DNA of 64,000 nucleotides, taken from the NCBI RefSeq assembly GCF_963678635.1, contig NC_087070.1, forward strand, positions 39,418,397-39,482,396, read 5' to 3'. Shown piece by piece: positions 1 to 9,860 of this stretch; position 1 is the stretch's first letter; every line of letters starts with the position of its first letter. The stretch comes from Symsagittifera roscoffensis (taxonomy: Eukaryota; Xenacoelomorpha; Acoela; Convolutidae). The notes beneath the pieces were generated by a model that saw only the letters and a list, made by a program, of their open reading frames with translations, did not search any database and had not been told where the DNA came from. The position numbers and the translations under genes were made by a program.

Positions 1-1584
1 GCTCATCGAAAGGGTAAAAAAGAACAGCCCATATCAAAGATTGCAAATCATCAAAGTTGCCTCAGTTAGATCTTATTTCTATCTATCCACAGCGGGTCAA
101 GACCACTGCAGCTGTAGTTGACAATCTCCTATATCTGTTTATCACGTAAAATGAGCAAACTTGGCAAACCGCTACCATATTCACGATTGATGTATTCAAT
201 GCCAAACATTTCCATAGACTAGGCGTCGGAACGATGCACTGATACGCGCCCGATCTCGAAATTAACGAATACAAAGCAACTCAAACCAATCTTTTGCACG
301 CACAGTGCAAATACTTGATAGATGCAGTTTCTTGTCTATCTGTTAAAAACTAATTGCTGGCAATTAGAGTCCAATCAATTGCAATTAAAGCAATGGATTG
401 CTAAGAATTCTACATTGCAATTATTCATTGCACATTTCGATTAATTGTAATTACACTGGAAAGAGCTGAAAGGGGCTAAATGATTTGAGTAAAATGATTA
501 AAAACATAGCCAATCAAAGATTGGAAGAGTAATGAACTTTAAACTCCTTGAACTTCTAGAACAATTTATGATTGGCGCTTTTTGATAACATGAACCTAAC
601 TTGAAAAAACTGGATCAATAGGTAAAGTTTTTTTTCGCTGGGAAATCTTAAAAATAAATTCCACTTTCGAAATTAGAAATCGTTCACGTTTTTTCGCACC
701 ATTTCCTCGTTCGTATTTCGAGAGTGCTATTTACGTCACTTTCAGCAGATGAATTTCAATTGAATTCAAAAAGTCATTATACCCAAGTGCATCAATATTT
801 TCAGACTTTTTCCTGAAAAAATAACAAAAAAAACCAGCAAGACCTATATAAGAGTCTTCACTATGTTCATTATTCTGAAAAAACTGTGTTCTCAATACAT
901 GAAGAGTGTAGACCTGTTGAGTCAGTAAAATATTGATACCTATACAGTTTGTGTTTAATAGTTTGCAAGCCGCTGCAATAGTCAATATGTGTCAGTTTTA
1001 GATAGCTGTCATTTGATAATTTTTTCATATATGCCCCGGTAAATCCTGGACTTTTAGTACTGTGACTCATTGAACTGCGCAGGCCTACAGAAAATAAAAC
1101 GCGCATCGCAACTACTTATAATTAAATCACTTGATAACGCAGACTATCAAACACGGAAATATAGGTTCCACGTAATTACTGCTGTTTTTGTTGCAGATGA
1201 TAAATCGCGAGAGTGCAGTAAGCTTTAACCAATTCAAGCCAATCCTTTGCACACACAGTGCAAATACTTGATAGATGCAGTGTCTGGTTTGTCTGCAGGG
1301 ATTGTTAAAAACAAATCGTTCGTTAAAGAGAACAGCAAAACTGTGGAATATATCTGAGTTGCAGGGGACTTGCAAAAAACCCAAATTTCTCAATTCTCAA
1401 TACTTCACCTTAGTTGCCCACAGGCTCGTCTTAAAAAATAAAAAAAATTTAGAACTCAAATTAATTTATCGATTCTTCCAGAATGCAAATCTCAATACTC
1501 TATTTATTACTAAACTAGGCAAACCAACCAACATAATCAATTGTTTCAATACAAACTCAAACAAATACAATTGCAATAAAGTAT
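1..1584. other. AT-rich flank without a recognised gene
   Basis: I see no convincing coding region here. The open frames are short and have no recognisable motif. The stretch holds two copies of a roughly 70-bp repeat (about 283-350 and 1230-1313), each with the hairpin TTTGCAC/GTGCAAA, and a cluster of CAATTG/ATTGCAATT palindromes at about 350-455. A minus-strand AATAAA (tttatt on the plus strand at 1503-1508) lies about 80 bp downstream of the Spt4 stop and could be its polyadenylation signal. The rest is probably 3' UTR and intergenic host DNA. Confidence 0.5.
283..350. repeat. 70-bp dispersed repeat, copy 1 (copy 2 at 1230-1313)
   Basis: The run from about 283 (ccaatcttttgcac...) to gttaaaaac near 350 recurs at 1230-1313 with a few changes and a short insertion. 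Each copy has a 7-bp hairpin, TTTGCAC with GTGCAAA around a 5-nt loop. The element type is not identified. Confidence 0.6.
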
Positions 1585-1959
1585 TCAAAGTCCTGATCTA
1601 TCACGCGATTGATACACAATTCCATGCGACTGTAACTCGCTGACAACATAGCTAGGAAGCTTCCCAGATACGGAGACAGCATACATCCCAGGTATACATT
1701 TGTTAATTCGCTGCCATCGCCCGACCCATGAGTCCTCGGGATGCATTAAAGCAACCATTCCGTCAAAATTTGAGCTGGTGCACTCCATCACAGCATCGAA
1801 ATTTGACCGCAAATGCAAAAAATCATCACAGTTGTCACAACCATCAAATTCAAATTGATCGGCAGATTTTACCAATGCACAAAGCAAACAAGCTCGCAGT
1901 TTCTTCACTTCGCTTGGAATGACGTGAAACACTGCTTCAATTTGAGCTATGTCAGACAT
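1585..1959 (-). CDS. SUPT4H1: Transcription elongation factor Spt4 (DSIF small subunit)
   Basis: Spt4 pairs with the NGN domain of Spt5 to form DSIF, the nuclear factor that controls RNA polymerase II pausing and processivity. The 124-residue product matches the family along its whole length (about 115-120 residues is usual). It has the N-terminal LRACLLC, the second zinc pair in FDGCDNCDDF (a C4 zinc ribbon), CTSSNFDG, the PEDSWVGRWQRI block, and the C-terminal PGMYAVSVSG followed by YQSRD. An in-frame ATG ten codons upstream (1989) is possible, but the ATG at 1959 better fits the family. The frame is unbroken with no intron, whereas the vertebrate gene has several exons, so this is an intron-poor host gene or an intact retrocopy. 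It is the only recognisable host gene in the window. Confidence 0.92.
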   Translation of the reverse strand: MSDIAQIEAVFHVIPSEVKKLRACLLCALVKSADQFEFDGCDNCDDFLHLRSNFDAVMECTSSNFDGMVALMHPEDSWVGRWQRINKCIPGMYAVSVSGKLPSYVVSELQSHGIVYQSRDRSGL

Positions 1960-2358
1960 GACCTTCAAAACATACTTCTTAAGACGCAAACATATGCAGT
2001 CAAATATATTAATATTACACTGTTAATATACTAATTTTACCCTGTTGCTATACTACTACAACGACTTTTGTGTATAAGTAATCAAAGTGTTTCCTCTTCT
2101 GAAATTTCAGTTTCTTTGAGCATGTAAAGAAAAATCAACAATTTTTCGTAGCCTGAAGATTTTTTGTCGTTGTTTTGACTTTCAAAGAAGGAAGTGTATT
2201 TTGGCAAAACTTCATCAAATTTCCATGTTTTGTTTCGTCAAATTTCATCAAATTTCCATGTTGAGTGGTAAAAGATACCGAATTTATTAGCAATGACCTC
2301 AGTTCTGTTAAGAAAGACAATACAGCGGTCAATTTGTTAAGCCATCATTCGCAACCAC
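1960..2358. other. Spt4 upstream region
   Basis: About 400 bp separates the Spt4 start from the first LTR fragment and should hold the gene's promoter. I recognise no clear core element. A direct repeat of ttcatcaaatttccatgtt (2211-2229 and 2244-2262) is the only structure seen. Confidence 0.35.
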
Positions 2359-2535
2359 AGTAACATTGACCCGGAAGTACATACCGACGGAAAATAAAGC
2401 TAGGTTCTGAAACGACTGGCTAGCGTCTTAACACAGCTTCACATCCTTTTAACAGCCTCTACCAAGCCAGTTCAATGTGCGGTTCACTAACATCGGGTCG
2501 ACAAAGTCGTAACAACATAAAGGCTATCGGCCAAA
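2359..2535 (-). repeat. Old LTR fragment, left part (layer 1 of the nest)
   Basis: The sequence from agtaacattgacccggaagtac aligns along its length with the start of the solo LTR at 3919 (gtaacattcgcccggaagat). Shared blocks are gactggctagcgtct and ctctaccaagccagt. It stops at 2535, where element B begins, and resumes at 54427 after B. The joined text ggccaaa/tcgcgctgattaac parallels the solo LTR around 4095. The terminal TG of the LTR end is mutated to AG. Confidence 0.75.
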
Positions 2536-2805
2536 TGTGCCAGTCGGTCATATTTGGAAGTTTGACCTTGAGAGAAGCAAAAAACACTTAATTTTGGGGT
2601 GAAATTTAATTTTTCAAAAATTCGAATGGAGCCTGTCATGCACGATTTTCTCGCGATAACAGAAAGTCAAAAAAGAGAAGTCAGAACAATCGAGTGACAA
2701 TCGCGGGAAAGTTGCAAGATAAATCAGAAGGAAATTGCTATTCGCAATTTCCGTCACAGTAATAATCTAGAGTAGAGCTGTCCCATTCGAAACAGAAAGA
2801 AGCGT
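2536..2805 (+). repeat. Element B 5' LTR, left part
   Basis: It begins TGTGCCAGTCGG and matches 53519-53788 with about four differences. Element A interrupts it at 2805, immediately after aagcgt, and it continues at 32304. It contains the hairpin GGAAATTGC/GCAATTTCC (2730-2738 and 2744-2752). Confidence 0.92.
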
Positions 2806-2945
2806 TGTAACATTCGCCCAAATATCACACAGCGACGGAGCGTAGAAAAAGTACCTATTAACGACTGGCAGGCGTCAGTTACCTTAATTCTACTCGTTTT
2901 TCACCGTCTCGACCTTGCCAGTTGATTTTCTGGTCTGTCTAGGGC
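2806..2945 (-). repeat. Element A 3' LTR, distal part
   Basis: This is the LTR end that reads GTTACA on the minus strand. It matches 31418-31557 almost exactly. The LINE breaks it after tctagggc at 2945 and it resumes at 7950. Confidence 0.92.
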
Positions 2946-3407
2946 GACGCGAAGGAAGCCGTGAGTAGCTTAGAAAAACTAATTTATCTCATAAATCATA
3001 AATTCTCCCCAGAAACAATTTCACTATGTACTGTAACTCCCTTAGGCGCTTTTAGAAAAGATTTTAATCCAAATGTACAGAAGCTAAACAAGCAAATTCT
3101 TAATTTAGTACGGAATGTAAAAGACTTGGGCGAAGTAAAATTGGATATTTTAGACATAAACAAAATTTTTAGTCAAAATACAGATGCTCTTAGCTCGGAT
3201 GGTTTGCATCCTTCTGATGGGGGTGTTGAAATTTTGGTGCAAAGTTTTAGAGATTCTTTTAGGGGTTCTGATATTAATGCAAACACATGTGAGATTACAA
3301 CCCGCCCCAGAATGAAGCAAACCCAACAATCATCAAATTTAGATCCAAAAACGGCAGAAATGTTACAATTTTTCCAAAACGGTGCAAAATTTTTTAGGAA
3401 ATACTAG
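2946..3407 (+). CDS. LINE ORF1, C-terminal part of an SGNH/esterase-like protein
   Basis: The frame is open from the first base of the LINE with no initiator, so the N-terminal half is missing. The visible part has CTVTPLGAF and then DGLHPSDGG, which matches block V (DxxH) of SGNH/GDSL hydrolases, the fold found in ORF1 of many CR1-clade LINEs. The catalytic serine and block III would lie in the deleted part. The tail is polar (TTRPRMKQTQQSS). It is inactive as it stands because the nucleophile region is absent. Confidence 0.65.
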   Translation, partial: DAKEAVSSLEKLIYLINHKFSPETISLCTVTPLGAFRKDFNPNVQKLNKQILNLVRNVKDLGEVKLDILDINKIFSQNTDALSSDGLHPSDGGVEILVQSFRDSFRGSDINANTCEITTRPRMKQTQQSSNLDPKTAEMLQFFQNGAKFFRKY

Positions 3408-3463
3408 TTTCGCATTTTTTCTTGGTGCAAACTTTGGCGATTATTTAATTTATTTAACCTATT

Positions 3464-3918
3464 ATGCTGAATATTAAATTCTGGTTGTTTTGTGCAATTT
3501 TTCTAATTTCCAAGGCTCAGATGGAAACTAAAGAAAAAATTATTGTTTACTGGGGCTATCTAAGCTGCCAGCAAAAGATATTATCAACGAAATGTGGGAT
3601 AATTGAGCGGAGAGCTACCACACTGACTCATCTTTTCCTTTTCGCGTTGTTACTGACCCAAAGTGGGGATGTTGAAAAAAACCCTGGTCCTATCGAAACC
3701 ATTGAAACAGTCTACGGTATCTGCTCAAAAAATTGTGCAAATCTTAAATTTGTTCATTTGAATTTTCAAAGTATTATTAGAAAACGGATGCAATTGAAAA
3801 AATTTCTTGATGATATGGGCGAAAACACAATTATAGGAATTTCCGAAACGTGGCTTAAAAAAGAAGATAGTGACAATTTATGGAATTTCCAACCTAGAAC
3901 GCATGCGATGTTCAGATA
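3464..3918 (+). pseudogene. LINE ORF2, N-terminal part (hydrophobic leader, 2A, start of APE endonuclease)
   Basis: The ATG at 3464 opens with a hydrophobic stretch (residues 2-18, ending ISKAQ) like a signal peptide. A second hydrophobic run is followed by the 2A sequence GDVEKNPGP, with the final Pro at residue 76. The APE endonuclease then begins with FVHLNFQSI and has IGISETWL, whose Glu corresponds to the metal-binding Glu of the family. The LINE frame stops at 3918 where the solo LTR starts; the rest of the open frame to 3955 is LTR sequence. Removing the LTR and one 3-bp duplication puts this part in frame with the sequence from 4844. Confidence 0.85.
3650..3691 (+). other. 2A ribosome-skipping peptide
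   Basis: The codons spell LLTQSGDVEKNPGP, fitting the 2A consensus D(V/I)ExNPGP. By established mechanism the ribosome skips the peptide bond between Gly (3686-3688) and Pro (3689-3691), releasing the first 75 residues and letting the endonuclease-RT part continue separately. 2A motifs at the N-terminus of LINE ORF2 are known from sea urchin and other invertebrate non-LTR elements. Confidence 0.9.
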
Positions 3919-4840
3919 TGTAACATTCGCCCGGAAGATACATATCGACGGATAACAAAACTAAGTCTTAAGACGACTGGCTAGCGTCTAAACAGAGCTT
4001 TGCATGTTTTTCACCGTCTCTACCAAGCCAGTACTTTTCGGTGGTCTTTCTTACATCAGGCTGACAAAAACGTTACTGTTCTCCGGCTTCGACCAGAACG
4101 CTCAAATTAACTAGATTACATGCAAAAATAGTGAGCTCATGGCTGGGTCTCAGTATCCCCAGACCACGAGGTCACTCCTAAAAACAGGGCTACTACTTAT
4201 TATATTACTATTGTTTTTGTTCAGTAGATAAAAATCATCATCTCCATCGAAGATGGATCAACCCTTTCCCCCCAACTCCTAGCACCTCATCCTTGTCAAA
4301 ACGAATTAAGATCTTAATTAAATTCAAGTCAGGACATGACGGATGCTAAAATTCAATATAAGTTCATAAAAGTCCACGTCCCGAGACCCTTCCGGATTCT
4401 TGAATCCGGTGAATCAAGCTTCTTAATATCCAGTTCACAATAACTCGGAAGGCTGGGTTTTACCCTTCACCGTTGCTCGCAACGGCCTTGCAACTATTGT
4501 AACAGCACAATAGTTGCAACTCGGAACGTCCTCTGCTGTTCGGTAGTTCGTTGTAGTTTTTTTAGTCTCGATTTCGTACTGTTCGTAATCGCAGATAAAA
4601 GTTGTTCTGTTTTTTCTTGCTCTTTTAGCTAAAAATGGCCGTTTCTGACGTTTCTCAGAAATATGACGTCATAATTCGAATTTTTAAAAATTAGAATTCC
4701 AGAATCTTCTAGCCTTCACCGTTTGGCTAATCGTTCAAATAACGTCCTTATCCGTTCTAAATCACCAATTCGGAAGGCTTGCTGCTAAAATACCGAAAAA
4801 TGCAGAGACTGCATTTTGGCCATTCTGGTCGAATGTCACA
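3919..4840 (-). repeat. Solo LTR inserted in LINE ORF2
   Basis: It has TGTAACATTCGCC at the left and GAATGTCACA at the right, giving 5'-TG...CA-3' on the minus strand, and is 922 bp. ATA flanks both sides (3916-3918 and 4841-4843). It is related to, but clearly diverged from, A's LTR: shared blocks include ggctgggtctcagtatcc versus agctgagtctcggatcc and aaaatggccgt, and the distal end aligns with the fragment at 2359. No internal region remains, so the element was lost by LTR-LTR recombination. It contains the 13-bp hairpin TTGCAACTATTGT/ACAATAGTTGCAA (4488-4500 and 4507-4519). Confidence 0.88.
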
Positions 4841-4843
4841 ATA

Positions 4844-7586
4844 TGATAGGCAATCAGCGGTAAAAAAGAAAGGCGGTGGCGTTTTGTTATATATACCAGT
4901 CAAATTGGCTCCGAAATTGAGGCCTGATCTAAATTTATTTGATAAAGAAAAATATGAGTCAGTGTGGGTTGAGTGCAAATCTACATTTAACATTTCGAGT
5001 AAAGAAAAAATGTTAGTTAATTTGTGTTATAACCCAAGCAGATCAAACTTTATTGATTTTTTGGAACAATTAACGCTTAACATAGATAATGCTTTTTCAG
5101 TTTCTAATAAAATTACGCTTTTGGGTGATTATAACATCAATTATCAGGATAGCAAAGAAAAACAAAATTTAGATTCTATAATTATTCCATATGGATTGAA
5201 GGTTTTTTGTCCAAACGATGAGACCAGAATTAGTTCCTCAACAAAAACTCATATCGACTACATAATCAGTGACTATGAAACAAACGGCATTGAGTTTTGT
5301 TTTGATACACCTTATAAAACCGACCATTTTGCTTCATTTATTTTGACGGATATAAAATGCGGCAAAATTTTACCGAGGATAATTACGACTTTCAATAAGA
5401 AAAATTATCAGAAAAATGAATTTTGCAATTCACTCTCCGCTCTTCCTTGGTATCTCTTATATCAATGTACAGACGCACAAAACATGTTCTCGACGATGAT
5501 TTATTTAATTTCTTGTGCTCTACAGCAACATGCTCCTATCGAAAAAAAGTTTGTTCGTAATTTTAAACCAAAAAACGTGTTGAAAACGGAATGGTTCGAT
5601 TCAGAATGTCAGCAATTGTTGACTAAGAAACAGAATTCACTCAGATCATATCGCAGTCAAAGCACAAGCGATAATTGGTCAAAGTACCAGTTTTTACGTA
5701 ATCAAATGAGCAAATTGATTAGAAGTAAACAATTCGATCATTCAAAAAATTGTTTTTCACTTCTCAGCACTATCCAACAAAAATGGAAATATATTAACCA
5801 AGTTAGAGGTACATGTTCTGGCAACCATCGAATTACAGTTCTACGAAATTCCTTCAGTGAAATGATAACCCAAGACAAAAAAATTGCCAATCATTTAAAT
5901 TATATTTTTTCAAACTTAGGCGAATTTTTCGGCGCTAAAAAGCCTCCGAATTACAACAAATCTGCCTCTGAATCTGCATCTTTTCATTTTCAACACATTA
6001 CAGTGAAGCAATGCTTTGATATAGTTCGAAAAATCAATGTTGGAAAACCTCTCGGACCTTGTACCGTACCTGCTTGGGCAATCATTGACGGTCAATCAGT
6101 TATAGTTCCACATTTAACTTTTGTCATAAATACTTGCTTAGATGAGAACATTTTCCCGATCGAACTGAAAAAAGCAAACGTAACCCCTTTGTTCAAAAAA
6201 GATGACCCAATGGATGCAAAAAATTATCGGCCAATATCAATAACTTGTGCTTTTTCTAAAATTTTTGAAAAAATTTTACATGCCCAAATAACAGAACATC
6301 TTGACAAATTTCAAATAATGACACCATTTCAATTCGGATTTCGCAAAAACATTTCAACACAAGATGCTCTTGTTTATGTGACAGAAAGTATTCGAAATCA
6401 AATAGATTCAAAAAAAATCGTACATGCAGCTTTATTAGATCTGTCCAAGGCTTTTGATTCTATTTCGCATGAAGTTTTAATTGAAAAAATGCTTTCTCTC
6501 GGTTTTTCAAATGGAGCAAATGCTTTAATTGCTAGCTTCCTAAACAAACGTATTCAAAGAGTAAACGTCAATGGAATTTTTTCAGACTGGATTGAAATAA
6601 AACGAGGTGTCCCACAAGGAACGGTACTTGGTCCGTTGTTGTTCAATATTTATGTTAATGACATACAAGAGCGATTATATGAGGGTTGTACTTTAGTTCA
6701 ATATGCTGACGACTGTATGGTTTTTTCCTCTTCTATAATTTCTGAGGATGCTTTGAATCGATTGCAAAAATCACTCAATAATCTAACGGAATTTTTTGCA
6801 GAGAACCAATTGAATCTGAATGCATCTAAATCGGAATTTATAACATTTTGTCAAAAAAATGATAGCAAAAATGTGGATACTGATAAACTAGTAATTAGTG
6901 GGCATTATGTAGCCAAAAAATCAGAATGCAAATATTTAGGCATAATTCTTGATTCAAGTTTATCTTTTCATGCTCAAATCAAAACAATTCTCCAAAAAAT
7001 GGCCCAAGGGATTAAAACTATTGATACAATTGGACAACAACTGCCGACATTATCATTAGTTGCCTTGCTTCATTGTCTTGTTTTATCACATTTAGATTAT
7101 TTAGCAATTTTTTTACAACAAATTAATGCTACTTTGATGCTATCTCTGGAGAAACAGTTGAACTGGGCGCTAAAAAGAACATATTTCAGATCGAATTTTA
7201 AATCTTCTTCCCTTCTTCGCATTAGCAAATCGTTCATTGGAATCGAGAAAAGAATTGAGTTAAAGTGTATAACATACTTATACCAATATCTTACAAACAA
7301 AAAGAAGGCTTTTGAAAATACACTGAGACTACCGACTGCCAATTATAGGCTCAACGAAAGAACGAAACAAATTATTTTTGACAAACATTGTTCGACTGCT
7401 TCTCTACAAAAATCATTTTTTCATTTGACTTCTAAAAAATGGAATTCACTGCCCATAATTTTGCGCAATTTAGAAAAATCGAAAACAGAATTCAAGAAAA
7501 AATTGAAAGAATTTTACGTGAGTGAATTGAGAAACAATCCTATATGTACTAATACAAATACGTGGCGTGATTACCGTTTTTGCTAG
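4844..7586 (+). pseudogene. LINE ORF2, C-terminal part (APE endonuclease and reverse transcriptase)
   Basis: The coding region resumes after the solo LTR with YDRQSAV and KKKGGGVLLYIP, a typical APE signature, followed by LLGDYNINYQD and HIDYIISD. RT motifs follow: NYRPISITCAFSK, QFGFRKNISTQDAL, motif A in LLDLSKAFDSISHE, motif B in RGVPQGTVLGPLLF, and the catalytic YADD at 6702-6713. The thumb and C-terminus run to the TAG at 7584-7586. The part is open throughout. An ATG at 4779 inside the LTR is in frame and would give a 935-residue chimeric product starting with LTR-encoded residues. Confidence 0.9.
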
Positions 7587-7949
7587 TTCTATATTTTTTA
7601 ATTCAGTTTAATTTTTCACACATTGCTTGAAAGAGAAACTGTATATACTCTGCATATACGTTGTATAATTGGACTATCTGTAAAATTGTTTGTAAAGTTT
7701 TATTACCAGCTTGTTCCTAATTCTTAAATCTTTAATTTTCTATAGTATCCGAAACTTCATATACTTTAATCAACCAATTTCCGAACTGTAACCGATTTTT
7801 TTTTTTTGTTTTGTTTATTGCTTGTTTTCTGATGTTTTGTTTTTGTTTGATGTAACCAATGAATTTATAACCAATTTTATTATTTACACTTTGCTACACT
7901 GATGCCTCGGCTTTTTATTGTATAGTAATTCAAGTGTTCTTTCTTCTTC
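7587..7949 (+). other. LINE 3' UTR
   Basis: AT-rich non-coding sequence runs from the ORF2 stop to the resumption of A's LTR. It has a T-run at about 7798-7807. No clear terminal microsatellite is seen; the last bases are ttctttcttcttc. Confidence 0.7.
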
Positions 7950-8691
7950 AAGTAAAAAGTTACCATTTTCAGGCCATCAGTCAAACGACTTTTGATCAGC
8001 TTTCGTTTACATGCGAACACAACCACATAGCTGAGTCTCGGATCCTCAGACTACGTGATTGTCATTAAAAACACGGCTCGAACAACCTATTTTTATATGT
8101 TTTTGTGTGACAGTTCTATATTAAATCCATTGGAGATGGATTGACCCTTTCCCTTTTTCTAGCTACTCATGCTCTGAAATATTAAATAATAACGGTGTTA
8201 ATTAAGATGTATGACATTATAGCAGCTATATAGTCAGTCTATACAGTCCCTTCACATAGACAGTCTCTGGGGGACCAAGCCTCCGCTCCCGTAATATTCT
8301 TGAGATAACACCCTTATCTCTTATATTTCGTGTCCCGGGAGGGTTCCGTGGTATATTTCTTCCCCCACTGAAGCCTCCTTCTCCACAAATATCCGTCGCT
8401 AAGGTTCTTATCGTGTGTTATTGCCACGATAAGAGGCTTCGTAATTTTCTTGTCTCTGATACGACTGTTCTTCACAATCTATGGCGTCGTTCTGATTTTC
8501 GTCTTTTTTACTCAAAATGGCCGTCTTTTTTCTATTTCTCAGAAATGTTCTTCTTCCTATCGAAATTTTAAAAATAAAAATTCCAGAACATTCTGACCCT
8601 CCGTCGCAACACTTTTTTGTTCATAAGGCCTTTAGTCACTCTTTTTTATGTCGCCGGAAGGTGGTGTTGTGTCATCTGGCAGAATGGCACA
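7950..8691 (-). repeat. Element A 3' LTR, proximal part
   Basis: It matches 31559-32300 with about five substitutions and ends at GGCACA, the 5'-TG of the LTR on the minus strand. It carries a 10-bp hairpin, TCTTATCGTG/CACGATAAGA (8406-8415 and 8425-8434). Confidence 0.93.
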
Positions 8692-8732
8692 TACTCCCCG
8701 GACAAGTTTCCATCAATGTCCCTATTGATCGC
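8692..8732 (-). promoter_or_regulatory. 3' polypurine tract module of element A
   Basis: On the minus strand the last bases before the 3' LTR are TTGTCCGGGGAGTA, directly followed by TGTGCC. This is the position of the RNase H-resistant primer for plus-strand DNA. The purine run is short (GGGGAG). About 25 bases upstream (GCGATCAATAGGGACATTGATGGA) also recur at the central copy near 19379-19420. Confidence 0.85.
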
Positions 8733-9434
8733 ATAACACCGGGTTATCGTCAAGTAGTTATCCAGTTTTCTGTAACCAATCTTACAAATCGCAAAAGAAA
8801 ATGAAATTTATCTACTCCACCTCAACTCACTACGTGTTCACAAATGGCATCGTACTACATCTCACTGCCTTTCAACATTTTCACAAAATTTGCACCATGA
8901 GGAGTGTCCTAGATAAAATTTCTTTTCTGACTACTTACGTCGTCTTGCCATAAAACTTCTTTTCACTCTTTGTGATTAAAAAGTGGGACGTGGCACGGCC
9001 ACGCACCCGTTAAAATTAACTTAACATTACTCACCAAGTATAATCAGTCATTTATGCGGTCCTTTCAATATTAAAACTAAGAAACTCTGTGGCTAGGAAA
9101 GTTCTTGAGTTACCCACCCTTCCAGAGCGAGTTTACTCAAACTTACCATGTCGCCACACAGTGAATTTGTGTCTTACACAGGTTAAAAACTTCAGTCGTG
9201 AATAAATAGGTAAATATACTCACCTAGGTTCCTCATATACATACATAAATAGTCATAACTAAAATCAACAATTTCAACAATTTTAACAATTGCAACAATT
9301 TTCAAAGTTTGGTCTGACCAAACTAGATCAAAACAAAAAGTTTAACAAGTTCCATAATCAAAACTTGGTTGATTTGTTCAAGTTTTCACATACAAAGACA
9401 ATCAAGTTTTTTCTCCTTCTCTTCTCTTCTTTGG
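8733..9434 (-). other. Element A 3' untranslated region
   Basis: No gene is seen between the ORF4 stop and the PPT. A short run of caacaatt repeats lies at 9265-9302. The open frames are short and have no counterpart in element B. Confidence 0.6.
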
Positions 9435-9860
9435 TCATCTTCTTTCCATCATTTCTCCATCCTGATGTTCAGCGTCACTGTCCTCCAGAACTTTCTCTAA
9501 CATGTCCAGAGAGTTGCGAGCCGTGCCCCAACCCTCCTGTTCCAACAGCCTCGGTTTGCAACAAGGTAGCAAGTCCACATTCACCTTCTGCTCCCGGTTC
9601 CTGCAAAAGCTGTTGTGAAGACACAGGCTCACGTTTCGTTCTAGGTCAGCTCTTAAGACCTCTTTCTTCTCATCTTCAGTAACACAAGGCGCTCCAGCTA
9701 CCCGCTTCACCGCTGTGGTGACCGCATTTCTGTGCGTCAAGAATGCTCTCTTATAGGCTCCTGGTCCTATATCTAGCTGGAAAGATTGATAGGCTTCCGT
9801 GTTCCTTGACATGTGACGCTTCGCGCGTTCATACATCCATGATGTCATCACTGCACGGAA
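9435..9860 (-). pseudogene. ORF4 C-terminus of element A, beyond an amber stop
   Basis: The frame continues without a shift from the TAG at 9863-9861. It corresponds to the last 140 residues of ORF4 in element B: both have TLTSW/VMTSW, then GP(E/G)A(F/Y)KR, LTHRNA, NVSL, LHNSFC and NRE. Element B has TGG (Trp, in FPWFR) where A has TAG, so the break is a single G-to-A substitution. The function of this C-terminal region is unknown. It ends in an acidic, serine-containing tail. Confidence 0.85.

Larger units (their letters stand above)
2946..7949 (+). mobile_element. CR1-like LINE with a 2A peptide, 5'-truncated
   Basis: A non-LTR retrotransposon lies between the two parts of A's 3' LTR. It starts within ORF1 coding sequence (GAC at 2946 is in frame), so the 5' end was lost at insertion, as is common for target-primed reverse transcription. 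ORF1 ends at 3407, and ORF2 (3464-7586) carries an APE endonuclease and an RT and is itself interrupted by a solo LTR. The 3' UTR runs from 7587 to 7949. No clear target duplication is visible; one A of the target appears lost. CR1/L2-group placement rests on the esterase-like ORF1, the APE and the RT motifs. Confidence 0.85.

Noticed and set aside
1127-1643. Opposing frames at 1127-1393 (minus) and 1275-1643 (plus) as genes
   Set aside because: No recognisable motif, and both pass through the 70-bp repeat.
8517-8804. Plus-strand frames within element A's LTRs (8517-8804 and 32126-32350)
   Set aside because: They are antisense to the element, run out of the LTR into different sequence, and show no motif.
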